From: a virus
Length of the DNA: 32,239 nucleotides
IMG/VR virus record: IMGVR_UViG_3300025853_000366
Coordinates: 1 to 32,239 of that record
Reading direction: 5' to 3' (one strand)
Of this stretch, positions 1-6,362 are shown piece by piece. Made by a program: the position numbers and the translations under genes. The notes beneath the pieces are model-generated. The model made no database searches. It worked only from the letters and a program-made list of their open reading frames with translations, and was not told the origin of the DNA. Each line of letters begins with the position of its first letter. The stretch's first letter is position 1.

Positions 1-2
1 AA

Positions 3-119
3 GAAATCGTTCTTGGTTGGGTTAAAGCTGAAGTAGGCGAAGAAGATGTTGAAGCAAGTATAACGGCACAAATCGAAGCAAAAAAGAATCCTGCGACTTT
101 GAAAGGATTGGCTTGGTAG
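3..119 (+). CDS. 3' end of a gene cut by the window start
   Basis: An open frame runs in from the window edge for 39 codons and stops with TAG; the visible C-terminus reads EIVLGWVKAEVGEEDVEAS and ends KGLAW. The start lies outside the window. The tail is charged, shows no membrane segment and matches no family I can name. It runs in the same direction as the next small gene, and a Bacteroidetes-type promoter begins inside its last codons, so the downstream genes probably have their own transcript. Confidence 0.5.
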   Translation, partial: EIVLGWVKAEVGEEDVEASITAQIEAKKNPATLKGLAW

Positions 120-128
120 TTATATTTG
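99..128 (+). promoter_or_regulatory. Bacteroidetes-type promoter
   Basis: TTG at 99-101 is followed by 19 bases and TATATTTG at 121-128, matching the known Bacteroidetes sigma-ABfr pattern (TTG at -33, 19-21 bases, TAnnTTTG at -7). It lies 26 bases before the ATG at 155. Assigned by pattern only. Confidence 0.5.
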
Positions 129-154
129 GGCAACCTTTAACATAATTATACAAG

Positions 155-298
155 ATGACATTAGAAGAAAGAATCGAAGAACTTAAAATTCAAGAAGCAC
201 GTTTACAGATGCAACTTGATGAGATCAGATATGTAAAGCAAGGCTATGAAAATACCCTAAAGGCTCAAGCTGAAGAAGCCGAAAAAACTGAAGAATAA
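155..298 (+). CDS. Small predicted coiled-coil protein (47 aa)
   Basis: ATG at 155 to TAA at 296-298 gives 47 residues, MTLEERIEELKIQEARLQMQ onward, ending EEAEKTEE. Heptad-like spacing of L and I with many E, K and Q residues predicts one long amphipathic helix or coiled coil, with no cysteines and no membrane segment. It sits behind a good promoter match and ahead of the metallophosphoesterase. The function is unknown. The composition and the promoter in the right place argue for a real gene despite its size. Confidence 0.5.
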   Translation: MTLEERIEELKIQEARLQMQLDEIRYVKQGYENTLKAQAEEAEKTEE

Positions 299-328
299 TT
301 CTAGTGTGTGGGCAACTTGTTGGTAATT

Positions 329-358
329 TTGCTTTTCAGATAAAAAGTCATAATTTTG
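329..358 (+). promoter_or_regulatory. Bacteroidetes-type promoter for the metallophosphoesterase
   Basis: TTG at 329-331, 19 bases, then TAATTTTG at 351-358: a full match to the Bacteroidetes -33/-7 pattern. It ends 24 bases before the ATG at 383, with the same spacing as the promoter at 99-128. Confidence 0.5.
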
Positions 359-382
359 TTAAACCTTCACTAATCAAAGGTA

Positions 383-1270
383 ATGAGGTTATACTCCGAG
401 GCTTTATCTGAGAATGTTCATTTATTTGAATATCAGAATGTACGATCAACCGATGTCGTACCTACTCTTTTTTGTTCTGATATTCACCTAGATTCCATAG
501 GTTGTAAGCGTGATATTTTAAAAAGGCACTTTGATGAGATCAAGAAGGCGAATGGATTAATATTTATTTTTGGAGATCTTCTTGATGTTATGGGGAGTTA
601 TGGTGACAGAAGATTGCAAAGGGAGGACATCGATCCGCAATTTATTCAGCAAGGAAGAACATATTTAGACCTTGTTGCGGAATATACTATTGAGTTTTTA
701 AAGCCTTATGCTAAAAACATTGCATTGATTTCCTATGGCAATCACGAAAAGACAATAAACAAGTTTCACAACCACGACATACTAAGATCAATAGTATGGG
801 CGTTGAATTTAGAAGATGGTGTAAATATACATCTTGGATCGTATTCGGGTTGGGTGTTTATCAGAATGAAAAAAGATAGGGCAAGCCAAATCTGTCGAAT
901 ACATTACCATCATGGTTTTGGCGGAAACGCTAAACGATCAAAAGGTATGTTGGATGTTCAGATTGAAGCGATGAAGTACCCTGATGCACACATATTAGTA
1001 AGAGGTCATACGCACCAAAAATGGTTTGATCCTTCTACTGCTCGAATGAGGGTAACACCAAATGGTAGAATTTACAAGGATAAGATCAAATACATACAAT
1101 CAGGATCTTATGTTGATGGTATCGGAGCAGGAAAGGCAGGTTGGGCAGTAGAAAAAAACTTTAATCCTACTGATATAGGAGGATGGTTTGTTGATTTTAC
1201 CTTTAGAAAGTCAAATGCTGAATCATTTATCACTACTCAGATAATAGAAACACCAGTCGATACATTCTAA
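383..1270 (+). CDS. Calcineurin-like metallophosphoesterase
   Basis: This 295-residue protein has the full metal-binding motif set of the calcineurin-like phosphoesterase superfamily: D33-x-H35 (SDIHLDS), GDLLD at 64-68, GNHE at 119-122, a histidine cluster at 174-177 (HYHHG) and GHTH at 208-211. These residues hold two metal ions and hydrolyse phosphodiester or phosphomonoester bonds. Phage members can be nucleases (SbcD/Mre11-like) or phosphatases, and the substrate cannot be read here. There is no signal peptide, so it should act in the cytoplasm. A clear promoter lies 24 bases upstream. Its 3' end overlaps by four bases the end of the converging recombination operon (ERF, NinG), which fits a DNA-processing role, but that is inference. 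Confidence 0.85.
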   Translation: MRLYSEALSENVHLFEYQNVRSTDVVPTLFCSDIHLDSIGCKRDILKRHFDEIKKANGLIFIFGDLLDVMGSYGDRRLQREDIDPQFIQQGRTYLDLVAEYTIEFLKPYAKNIALISYGNHEKTINKFHNHDILRSIVWALNLEDGVNIHLGSYSGWVFIRMKKDRASQICRIHYHHGFGGNAKRSKGMLDVQIEAMKYPDAHILVRGHTHQKWFDPSTARMRVTPNGRIYKDKIKYIQSGSYVDGIGAGKAGWAVEKNFNPTDIGGWFVDFTFRKSNAESFITTQIIETPVDTF

Positions 1271-1596
1271 GGTGATACTATACTATTATAGGTATCTGAC
1301 AAGCTTATAACTACATTGTAACGAGGTATCTCTCTCCAAGGGTATAAAGATCTAAGTATTGGCAAGATCGGGCTGTAAATCGAAATTTTGTACCTACTAC
1401 ATCTTACACCGTTAGAGTAATAGGTATCGTTTTCGATCTGATAACCATATTTGGTTCGTAATTCGCTTACTCTTGTATTGATCTGAAAACACTCAGACTT
1501 ACATACTTGCTTGGTATAGTTTCGGATATCATTGATACCGCACCAATTGTTATTGTTTCTCAAAAGAAAAACCAATACTGCTTCTAAGTGACTCAT
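1267..1596 (-). CDS. Small helix-turn-helix-like protein
   Basis: This 109-residue protein is the last gene of the minus-strand operon. Residues about 5-60 (LEAVLVFLLRNNNNWCGIND, then INTRVSELRTKYGYQI) read like a winged-helix domain that ends in a short beta wing. Similar small phage proteins open with a helix-turn-helix and a 'RVSELR' recognition helix, so DNA binding is plausible but not shown. Its start overlaps the NinG stop by four bases, implying translational coupling. Its end overlaps the converging metallophosphoesterase by four bases. Confidence 0.6.
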   Translation of the reverse strand: MSHLEAVLVFLLRNNNNWCGINDIRNYTKQVCKSECFQINTRVSELRTKYGYQIENDTYYSNGVRCSRYKISIYSPILPILRSLYPWREIPRYNVVISLSDTYNSIVSP

Positions 1597-2015
1597 AATT
1601 TTATTCCTTTTTGTTCTGATATTAGCTTCGCTTCATTAGCATAATGTAGAGCAATTATCATGTAGTCGTTTTTTTTTAATTGCTTTATTTCTTTTGACAT
1701 ATCTAAAAGATAACCTGCTGTACCCTCGCCGTACATATGATCAATAGCTAGGGCGTGCTTGTATTGCTCGCCTGAATTGTACTTGTTACATCTCTGACAC
1801 TGAGCGTGACAGTTTTTACTTTCGTATCGGGTTGCGTTGTATCTTCTAGAGATAAAGTGTCCGGCATCCATTTCCTTCCAATGTTTTTTTGTACCGCAAG
1901 TGATACAAGTACATACGCCCAAGGAATCACTATCCCTCAGGCGTACATATTTTGAAAACCATAGGTCGGCAGTTGATTTTGCAGTCTTTACATTTTTACT
2001 ACGATTCAGCCCCAT
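1593..2015 (-). CDS. ninG: NinG/Rap-like recombination protein
   Basis: The 140-residue sequence carries the NinG pattern: a zinc-binding C37-x2-C40 (CITCG), DAGHF at 50-54, then C69-H70, C73-x2-C76 followed by N77. In lambda, NinG (Rap) is a structure-specific endonuclease that helps RecBCD- or phage-promoted recombination on branched DNA; its zinc and HNH-like core is the same layout seen here. It sits beside an ERF annealing protein, so the two probably serve phage recombination or replication repair together. The start at 2015 lies 17 bases inside the preceding gene, consistent with a compact operon. Confidence 0.82.
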   Translation of the reverse strand: MGLNRSKNVKTAKSTADLWFSKYVRLRDSDSLGVCTCITCGTKKHWKEMDAGHFISRRYNATRYESKNCHAQCQRCNKYNSGEQYKHALAIDHMYGEGTAGYLLDMSKEIKQLKKNDYMIIALHYANEAKLISEQKGIKL

Positions 2016-2190
2016 TGTTCATAAACAATTGTAAGGTTCGTATTATCTTGAATGAAGGACAGAATACTCTTTTATTGGAGAACATTCTTAGGGTGTGAGG
2101 AGCAATATGAACCTTGTAGGACAATTGTTCTTGATTCTGAGATCTTACCCACTCCCTTACTTCTTCGAGTTCCTTAAGTGCTTGTTCCAT
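1999..2190 (-). CDS. Small HTH-like protein (63 aa)
   Basis: The 63-residue protein starts MEQALKELEEVREWVRSQNQ. Residues about 20-58 (EQLSYKVHIAPHTLRMFSNK, then FKIIRTLQLFM) resemble an XRE/Cro-type helix-turn-helix: a short helix, a turn, a TLR recognition-like helix and a hydrophobic closing helix. It could be a small DNA-binding regulator of this operon. It follows the ERF gene by six bases and overlaps NinG by 17 bases. The HTH reading is by eye and moderate at best. Confidence 0.6.
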   Translation of the reverse strand: MEQALKELEEVREWVRSQNQEQLSYKVHIAPHTLRMFSNKRVFCPSFKIIRTLQLFMNNGAES

Positions 2191-2196
2191 AATTAT

Positions 2197-2718
2197 TTAG
2201 TTTTGTAATGATTTGAAGTATTCACGATTAGATTTTGAAACTTTGTATTTTCTAAATATATCCTCAGGATTGCCTCCTTCCTTAACATACTCTTCAGCTT
2301 TCATCCATCTGTCTTTGTCGTATTCATTGAGCCATTCCTTATCGTCATTGTTGTTGTATCTTGGAATTGCTTTGTTACCATCGTCATCTTCTGCTTCTAT
2401 ACCTAGCAAAGATCCAAGAGTATATCTACGGAAATAAGTTATGGCGCTTCCTAGCTTTTGAGGATCGTCAATATTAGGCAAAGTGATTGATGACTCTACA
2501 AATTCAGCAGGATTGTCAACATCGATAATACGAGTAACAACCTTGTCGTTTTCTATTGGCTGAAGAATTAATAGGTTGGCTCCGATCAATTCAGGGCGAA
2601 GTGCCTCTAATAGTGCATTGATGTCAAAATACTTGCTACCATAAAAAGGATTGGTAGTATCTTTCTTCATCTTATCCATTGTACTTGTTAGCTTGAAAAG
2701 CTTAGTGTATATGTTCAT
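2197..2718 (-). CDS. erf: ERF-family single-strand annealing protein
   Basis: The 173-residue protein has the ERF signature at 90-115: GSAITYFRRYTLGSLLGIEA followed by EDDDGN. This motif is diagnostic for the ERF superfamily of phage single-strand annealing proteins (P22 Erf and relatives). These bind single-stranded DNA and pair complementary strands during genome circularisation and recombination. The N-terminal half (FYGSKYFDINALLEALRPEL) also fits the family. The C-terminal 60 residues are acidic and charged, as usual for the variable tail. It sits in an operon with NinG. No partner exonuclease is obvious here, although the metallophosphoesterase gene converges on the operon. Confidence 0.9.
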   Translation of the reverse strand: MNIYTKLFKLTSTMDKMKKDTTNPFYGSKYFDINALLEALRPELIGANLLILQPIENDKVVTRIIDVDNPAEFVESSITLPNIDDPQKLGSAITYFRRYTLGSLLGIEAEDDDGNKAIPRYNNNDDKEWLNEYDKDRWMKAEEYVKEGGNPEDIFRKYKVSKSNREYFKSLQN

Positions 2719-2721
2719 TGT

Positions 2722-3129
2722 TTATCCTCTGTGTGTTTCTAATTTTAAGTATGATTTTCCTTGACTCTTTGTTACTGGTTCGATGATCTCACCAGTTTCG
2801 GAATCAATGATTTGTACGTTATCTGTTGTTGCAGTTTTGATCAGTCTTTCTATACGTTTACGCTCCTGATCAGCTTCCATCCATTTGGAATTTTCTTTGT
2901 AATGATATGTAGTTCTTCCTTGTACCTCAATAATTTTTTTGCCATAGACAACGAGGTCTTCGTAATTGTTCATTCTGACTAATTCATCCATTACATTATC
3001 TTCGATTGACTTAAGTGCCATATCAATATCATCCTTTAGCTTACGAAGTTCTACATATATTTGACTCGCAGGTCTTTGACCTTCTTCCCATTGCTTAATT
3101 AACTCTGTATGATTCTGTCCTGCTTCCAT
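2722..3129 (-). CDS. Hypothetical charged helical protein beside ERF
   Basis: The 135-residue soluble protein is rich in E, K and D. Residues 20-100 look helical and probably coiled-coil (YVELRKLKDDIDMALKSIED, later ADQERKRIERLIKTATT), and the stretch near 110-120 reads IDSETGEIIEP. Siphovirus genomes often place a small helical protein of unknown role next to the annealing protein, and this fits that position. No catalytic motif is visible. It ends three bases before the ERF start and its own start overlaps the small membrane protein upstream. Confidence 0.65.
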   Translation of the reverse strand: MEAGQNHTELIKQWEEGQRPASQIYVELRKLKDDIDMALKSIEDNVMDELVRMNNYEDLVVYGKKIIEVQGRTTYHYKENSKWMEADQERKRIERLIKTATTDNVQIIDSETGEIIEPVTKSQGKSYLKLETHRG

Positions 3130-3242
3130 ATTAATATGCTTAATGGTATGAATATTAATACCGCTTGTACTGCGATCTGAAAAAAAGAGTTTGCCTCAAG
3201 ACACATTCCTAAGGCAAACATTAAGAGTAATAAGTATTTCAT
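3099..3242 (-). CDS. Small membrane protein (47 aa), overlapping on both sides
   Basis: ATG at 3242 overlaps the upstream stop as ATGA, and the frame ends with TAA at 3099, inside the next gene. The product begins MKYLLLLMFALGMCLEANSF and continues with a second hydrophobic stretch, AVQAVLIFIPLSILIW, then a charged end (KQDRIIQS). Two membrane helices, or a signal-like N-terminus plus one helix, are predicted. The cysteine at 14 is not in a good lipobox. The coupled start and strongly hydrophobic composition support a real gene. The role is unknown. Confidence 0.45.
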   Translation of the reverse strand: MKYLLLLMFALGMCLEANSFFQIAVQAVLIFIPLSILIWKQDRIIQS

Positions 3243-3499
3243 CTTTGACCTCCTAATACTAATGCAACCTCAAGAGCAACACTACGATTGAAGTCTTCCT
3301 CTATCTCTTCACATACCTCTTGTTTAAATTCTGCAAGTGACTTATCACTACTGAAAGCATAATATTCAAAGTCTTTGTTTCTGAAATCAGTAATCTTGAC
3401 TTCCCAAATTGAATAAGCATACTCGCCTTGAATCGTTTTAACTACTTTGGTTAAAAAGTTTATTTCCTTTACATCTGTAATTTGTACTACATTATACAT
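3239..3499 (-). CDS. Hypothetical acidic protein (86 aa)
   Basis: I chose the ATG at 3499 (MYNVVQITDVKEINFLTKVV) over an upstream in-frame ATG, because it follows the previous stop by one base and is preceded by GGAGG within the end of that gene. The 86-residue product is soluble and predicted mixed alpha/beta, with a conserved-looking EYAYSIWEVKITD core and an acidic helix (KQEVCEEIEEDFNRS). I do not recognise the family. It is the second gene of the minus operon. Confidence 0.65.
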   Translation of the reverse strand: MYNVVQITDVKEINFLTKVVKTIQGEYAYSIWEVKITDFRNKDFEYYAFSSDKSLAEFKQEVCEEIEEDFNRSVALEVALVLGGQR

Positions 3500-3500
3500 A

Positions 3501-3629
3501 TCATTCCTCCTCATTGTTAAGTTCATCAGGATTCCAAGAATCTTCGTCATCTTCCATTCTTGCAAGATCCATGTCTGTTAAATATTCTTCTTCGTATATA
3601 TTAATTGGGTTGTACATAATTTTATCCAT
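3501..3629 (-). CDS. Very acidic small protein (42 aa), first gene of the minus operon
   Basis: The ATG at 3629 opens 42 codons to TGA at 3501-3503. The peptide begins MDKIMYNPINIYEEEYLTDM, and its last 23 residues contain nine D or E. The start context ATGGATAAA recurs at other genes of this phage (11361, 11627, 12044, 3839), and a matching promoter lies 17 bases upstream, which supports real translation. Small acidic early phage proteins can be DNA mimics or inhibitors of host enzymes, but nothing here proves that. Confidence 0.5.
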   Translation of the reverse strand: MDKIMYNPINIYEEEYLTDMDLARMEDDEDSWNPDELNNEEE

Positions 3630-3645
3630 TGATTAATAACTTACT

Positions 3646-3676
3646 TAATAATAAGCACTTGAGTAACTAAGTGCAA
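3646..3676 (-). promoter_or_regulatory. Promoter of the minus-strand ERF/NinG operon
   Basis: Read on the minus strand, TTG (3676-3674), 20 bases, then TATTATTA (3653-3646), followed by AAGTAAGTTATTAATCAATG into the first gene. The same layout (TTG, 20 bases, TATnnTTr-like box, then TAAG and ATCAA before ATGGATAAA) is seen on the plus strand at 11313-11343 and 11996-12026. That shared layout is the main evidence. Confidence 0.5.
3655..3674. promoter_or_regulatory. Operator-like dyad inside the minus-strand promoter spacer
   Basis: GCACTTGAGTAACTAAGTGC is a near-perfect dyad (GCACTT against AAGTGC, inner AGT/ACT, one extra base). It lies entirely between the -33 and -7 elements of the minus-strand promoter, the usual place for a repressor operator. 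The binding protein is unknown; the HTH-like proteins of the same operon are candidates. Confidence 0.4.
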
Positions 3677-3765
3677 ATAAAAAAAATAATTTTTTTTTAA
3701 ATTTTTTCATTTCCTTTGTTTACTTATCATACTACCCATTTCCGTATGTTATTGTTTATCATATT

Positions 3766-3846
3766 TTATCCATTTAAGCCTTGGCGATTGAACTTCGTCA
3801 AGGTTTTTTTATATTTATTTACAAACGATAACATTTAAATGGATAA
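3766..3846. repeat. 12-base inverted repeat flanking a terminator hairpin
   Basis: TTATCCATTTAA at 3766-3777 is the exact reverse complement of TTAAATGGATAA at 3835-3846. The right arm contains the ATGGATAA leader motif next to the DUF4373 gene start at 3849, and the terminator hairpin lies between the arms. Folded as RNA the arms would cover the translation start region. Confidence 0.55.
3779..3810 (+). terminator. Rho-independent terminator in the divergent region
   Basis: CCTTGGCGA (3779-3787) pairs with TCGTCAAGG (3795-3803) over nine base pairs, with one G-U, around the loop TTGAACT, and is followed by seven T. Its orientation ends plus-strand transcripts just before the gene at 3849. 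No plus-strand gene lies upstream in this intergenic region, so it may end a short leader RNA or act as an attenuator. Confidence 0.65.
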
Positions 3847-3848
3847 GG

Positions 3849-4298
3849 ATGAAAGACGCATATTACTTTCCGCATTTTAGTAATGCACGACACGACAGAA
3901 AAATCAAAAGGATAAGGCTAGATTGGGGGAATCAAGGATACGCCCTCTATTTTATGACCTTAGAAGTACTTAGAGATCAAAGTGACTTTAGTTATCCGAC
4001 TTCTGATATTGACCTCTTAGCTGATGAGTTCAATGTAACTGAAGCAGAACTTAAGGCGATCATATTTGACTACAAGTTATTTGAGATCGTAAAGGTTGAT
4101 TCGGAAGAGGTATTTACCTCTCCTAAATTGCTTGACTATATGCAACCATACCTTGAAAGGTCAAAAAAAGCAAGGAACGCGGCTAAAAAACGATGGAATG
4201 CTAATGGTATGCAGGAGCATAGCCCGAGCATAACAAGTAAAGTAAATGAAGTAAAAGAAAAGAAAGAAAAGAAAGTAAATGTAAATATATATGAGTAA
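3849..4298 (+). CDS. DUF4373 / Lin1244-type replication-initiation-like protein
   Basis: The 149-residue protein has the DUF4373 N-terminal pattern: YYFPHFSNARHDRKIKRIRL at 5-24, followed by GNQGYALYFMTLEVLR. This domain occurs in phage and plasmid replication-initiator or DnaD-like proteins of Bacteroidetes and Firmicutes. Residues 100-125 are basic (ERSKKARNAAKKRWNAN), the usual linker, and the C-terminus is a lysine-rich tail. It seems to carry only the N-terminal domain. The next gene may supply the missing partner domain. A short out-of-frame leader ORF (3839-3880) overlaps its start. Confidence 0.75.
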   Translation: MKDAYYFPHFSNARHDRKIKRIRLDWGNQGYALYFMTLEVLRDQSDFSYPTSDIDLLADEFNVTEAELKAIIFDYKLFEIVKVDSEEVFTSPKLLDYMQPYLERSKKARNAAKKRWNANGMQEHSPSITSKVNEVKEKKEKKVNVNIYE

Positions 4299-4303
4299 AG
4301 GAA

Positions 4304-4846
4304 ATGAAAATAGCAGAAACAAAAAAACAAGCCTTATTGTACTATGAGGAAGAGATTGATTTTAGTTATGATAGGAATGTGCTAAATACTCTTTATATTT
4401 TTTTAGTTGATATAGGAGCAAAGAGGACTATACCTATTGATCTTACTGAGAAGCGTGCCTATTTAATTAGGTTACACGAATCAATGACTACTAAGAATCC
4501 TATGTTTAATCCGAACATACCTTTTGCTGATATATACCCTAAATTTTTTATGGATGTACTATATGAGAAGACGAGCAGATCAGGAAACAACATCTCGGCT
4601 TTATCAGTATGTTTTAATAATTGGTACAAAGAGAATGCGAAAAACTACTTACCAACTAATCAGCCTGAGGTAGTTAAAAAACATTCAAGTGGCACTATTG
4701 AGAATTTATCAGATCAAGAACTGACCAACATATACTCAACGATTATGTTGTTAAATTCTAATGGATTAAAAAGTTTATTCGATAGCCAAAAAGCTGATTC
4801 ATACTTTAAAAGAATTAAAGAGGAATACGATAAAAGATTTCCATAG
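4304..4846 (+). CDS. Hypothetical protein following the DUF4373 gene
   Basis: The 180-residue soluble protein lies five bases after the DUF4373 gene and is surely co-transcribed with it. It is predicted mostly helical: an N-terminal helix (MKIAETKKQALLYYEEEIDF), a central part with FNNWYKENAKNYLP, and a C-terminal helical part ending FKRIKEEYDKRFP. The position next to a replication-initiator-like gene suggests a replisome-loading or initiation accessory role, but no Walker or zinc motif is visible and I do not recognise the family. Confidence 0.65.
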   Translation: MKIAETKKQALLYYEEEIDFSYDRNVLNTLYIFLVDIGAKRTIPIDLTEKRAYLIRLHESMTTKNPMFNPNIPFADIYPKFFMDVLYEKTSRSGNNISALSVCFNNWYKENAKNYLPTNQPEVVKKHSSGTIENLSDQELTNIYSTIMLLNSNGLKSLFDSQKADSYFKRIKEEYDKRFP

Positions 4847-4921
4847 TTTTTCAAAGTTTTCCAATTTGAAAAGATGTGAAAAGGTTACTTTTTTTATTCA
4901 GAAAAAAAACTATATTTAATT

Positions 4922-5458
4922 ATGGAAACAAAATTAGTACCGATTAACTCGGTAATACCTAACTCAGAGAATCCTAGATACATAAAAGAGGATAAGTTTG
5001 AAAAGCTAGTAAAGTCTATTAAGGACTTTCCTGAGATGCTTCAGTTACGACCTATTGTCATTAATGATCAGAATGTTATACTTGGTGGCAATATGAGGTA
5101 CAAAGCTTGCGTTGAGGCAGGCGTAAAAAAGATACCAGTAATAAAAGCAGATCAACTTACGCCCGAACAACAAAGGGAGTTTATCATAAAGGATAATGTT
5201 TCAGGTGGTAACTGGGACTGGGATATTATTGCAAATGAATGGAACACAGATGAACTTGAAGATTGGGGACTTGATGTTATTAATGTTGATTGGGATGAAC
5301 TTGACTATATTGATGAGGATGTTGAAAAACCTGAACTATCTAATGATCTAACTATAAAAGTTAGCGTTCCAAAAGAACTAGAAGGAGACTTATCAATGAT
5401 TCAGGAAGGATTAAGGCTTTGGCTAAATGATAATTATGTTGGATGCGAAGTTAAATAA
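4922..5458 (+). CDS. ParB/Sulfiredoxin-fold protein heading the modification cassette
   Basis: The 178-residue protein has a ParB N-terminal-like domain in residues 1-90: LVPINSVIPNSENPRY (a ParB box I-like start), then RPIVIND and ILGGNMRYKAC (the G-[GE]-x-R-xxA box). Phage proteins of this kind often sit beside or are fused to DNA-modifying enzymes and probably bind DNA or nucleotides; some relatives hydrolyse NTPs or cut DNA. The acidic C-terminus (DWDIIANEWNTDELEDWGLD) matches the longer phage form. Its last 32 bases overlap the DpdA-like gene, so translation is likely coupled and a role in the same DNA modification is inferred. Confidence 0.8.
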   Translation: METKLVPINSVIPNSENPRYIKEDKFEKLVKSIKDFPEMLQLRPIVINDQNVILGGNMRYKACVEAGVKKIPVIKADQLTPEQQREFIIKDNVSGGNWDWDIIANEWNTDELEDWGLDVINVDWDELDYIDEDVEKPELSNDLTIKVSVPKELEGDLSMIQEGLRLWLNDNYVGCEVK

Positions 5459-6362
5459 CGACAAACAATACAGAAATATACTTTGTTCCTATGCTTATCT
5501 AAGAAGTAAGAGTTCCTTCAATGATATACTTTTTGATTATGCTGATAGTGGTAAAATCAACTTAATGATTGATTCCGGAGCATTTACAGTATTTAATTCC
5601 AATGTTAAGCCTATATATGTTGAGGATTATGTTGATTGGTTGAAGCTATATGGAAAATACTCTCAGAAGTATGTTATGTTAGATGTTATAAACAATCCTA
5701 AGGAAAGTGCAATAAACTACAAGAAAATGGTTGAATCAGGATTATCGCCAATGTTTGTAATGACTATGGCTGATGAGGACTATTCAATTCTTGAGTTTCC
5801 ACTTAAAGTTAACAAACATTTATGCGTTGCAGGAGGGGTAACAAGTAAAGGAAAGTGGATTATTAAAAGATTTCAAGATATAGCAAAATTATATCCTGAA
5901 GCACTTATACACGGATTAGGTTATGTTACTTTTCCAAGTATGCTTCAGCTACCTTTATATTCAGTAGATAGCAGTAGTTGGATAGTAGGCTCACAAAAAT
6001 TTGGTCAATTGTATTGGTGGGATAATGGACTTAATCAACTTAGGTATCATGATATACTAACTCGTAAGAAAAAAATACCTGAAAGTCTTAGACTTGAGAT
6101 GCAAAGAAGCAAAATAACTCCTAAAATGTTTAGTGATTTAGAGAATCATAGAACTGATTATTCAATAGGAAGTTATCTTGGTATTAAATGTTATATCACC
6201 TATCAAAAATATTGCAAGGATAGAGGATTAGACCTTTTTTTAGCATTAAGCGGTAAGGGTCAATTCGAAAAGTATATAGGAGTAAATTATCTTATAGCTA
6301 TAAATGAATGTACTTATCCCAATTACATACAATACTTAAAAAATATTAAAGGCAAAAAATGA
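5427..6362 (+). CDS. dpdA: DpdA-like DNA-guanine transglycosylase (TGT fold)
   Basis: The 311-residue protein matches the phage DpdA-like branch of the tRNA-guanine transglycosylase superfamily. Visible markers are D49-S-G-A-F53 (equivalent to DSGGF of TGT, with the general-acid aspartate), MLDVI near D86, AGGV at 135-138, HGLG at 162-165 and VDSSSW at 180-185, where D181 is the likely nucleophile. Known DpdA proteins exchange guanine in DNA for preQ0 or another 7-deazaguanine. Genes for making that base lie just downstream. ATG at 5427 and at 5436 are both possible starts. The four-base overlap with the next gene indicates an operon. Substrate choice cannot be read from sequence. Confidence 0.82.
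   Translation: MIIMLDAKLNNDKQYRNILCSYAYLRSKSSFNDILFDYADSGKINLMIDSGAFTVFNSNVKPIYVEDYVDWLKLYGKYSQKYVMLDVINNPKESAINYKKMVESGLSPMFVMTMADEDYSILEFPLKVNKHLCVAGGVTSKGKWIIKRFQDIAKLYPEALIHGLGYVTFPSMLQLPLYSVDSSSWIVGSQKFGQLYWWDNGLNQLRYHDILTRKKKIPESLRLEMQRSKITPKMFSDLENHRTDYSIGSYLGIKCYITYQKYCKDRGLDLFLALSGKGQFEKYIGVNYLIAINECTYPNYIQYLKNIKGKK

Noticed and set aside
4847-4921. Promoter with TATATTTA before the ParB-like gene
   Set aside because: The box lies only about four bases from the ATG and has no TTG at 19-21 bases, so it is too weak to list.
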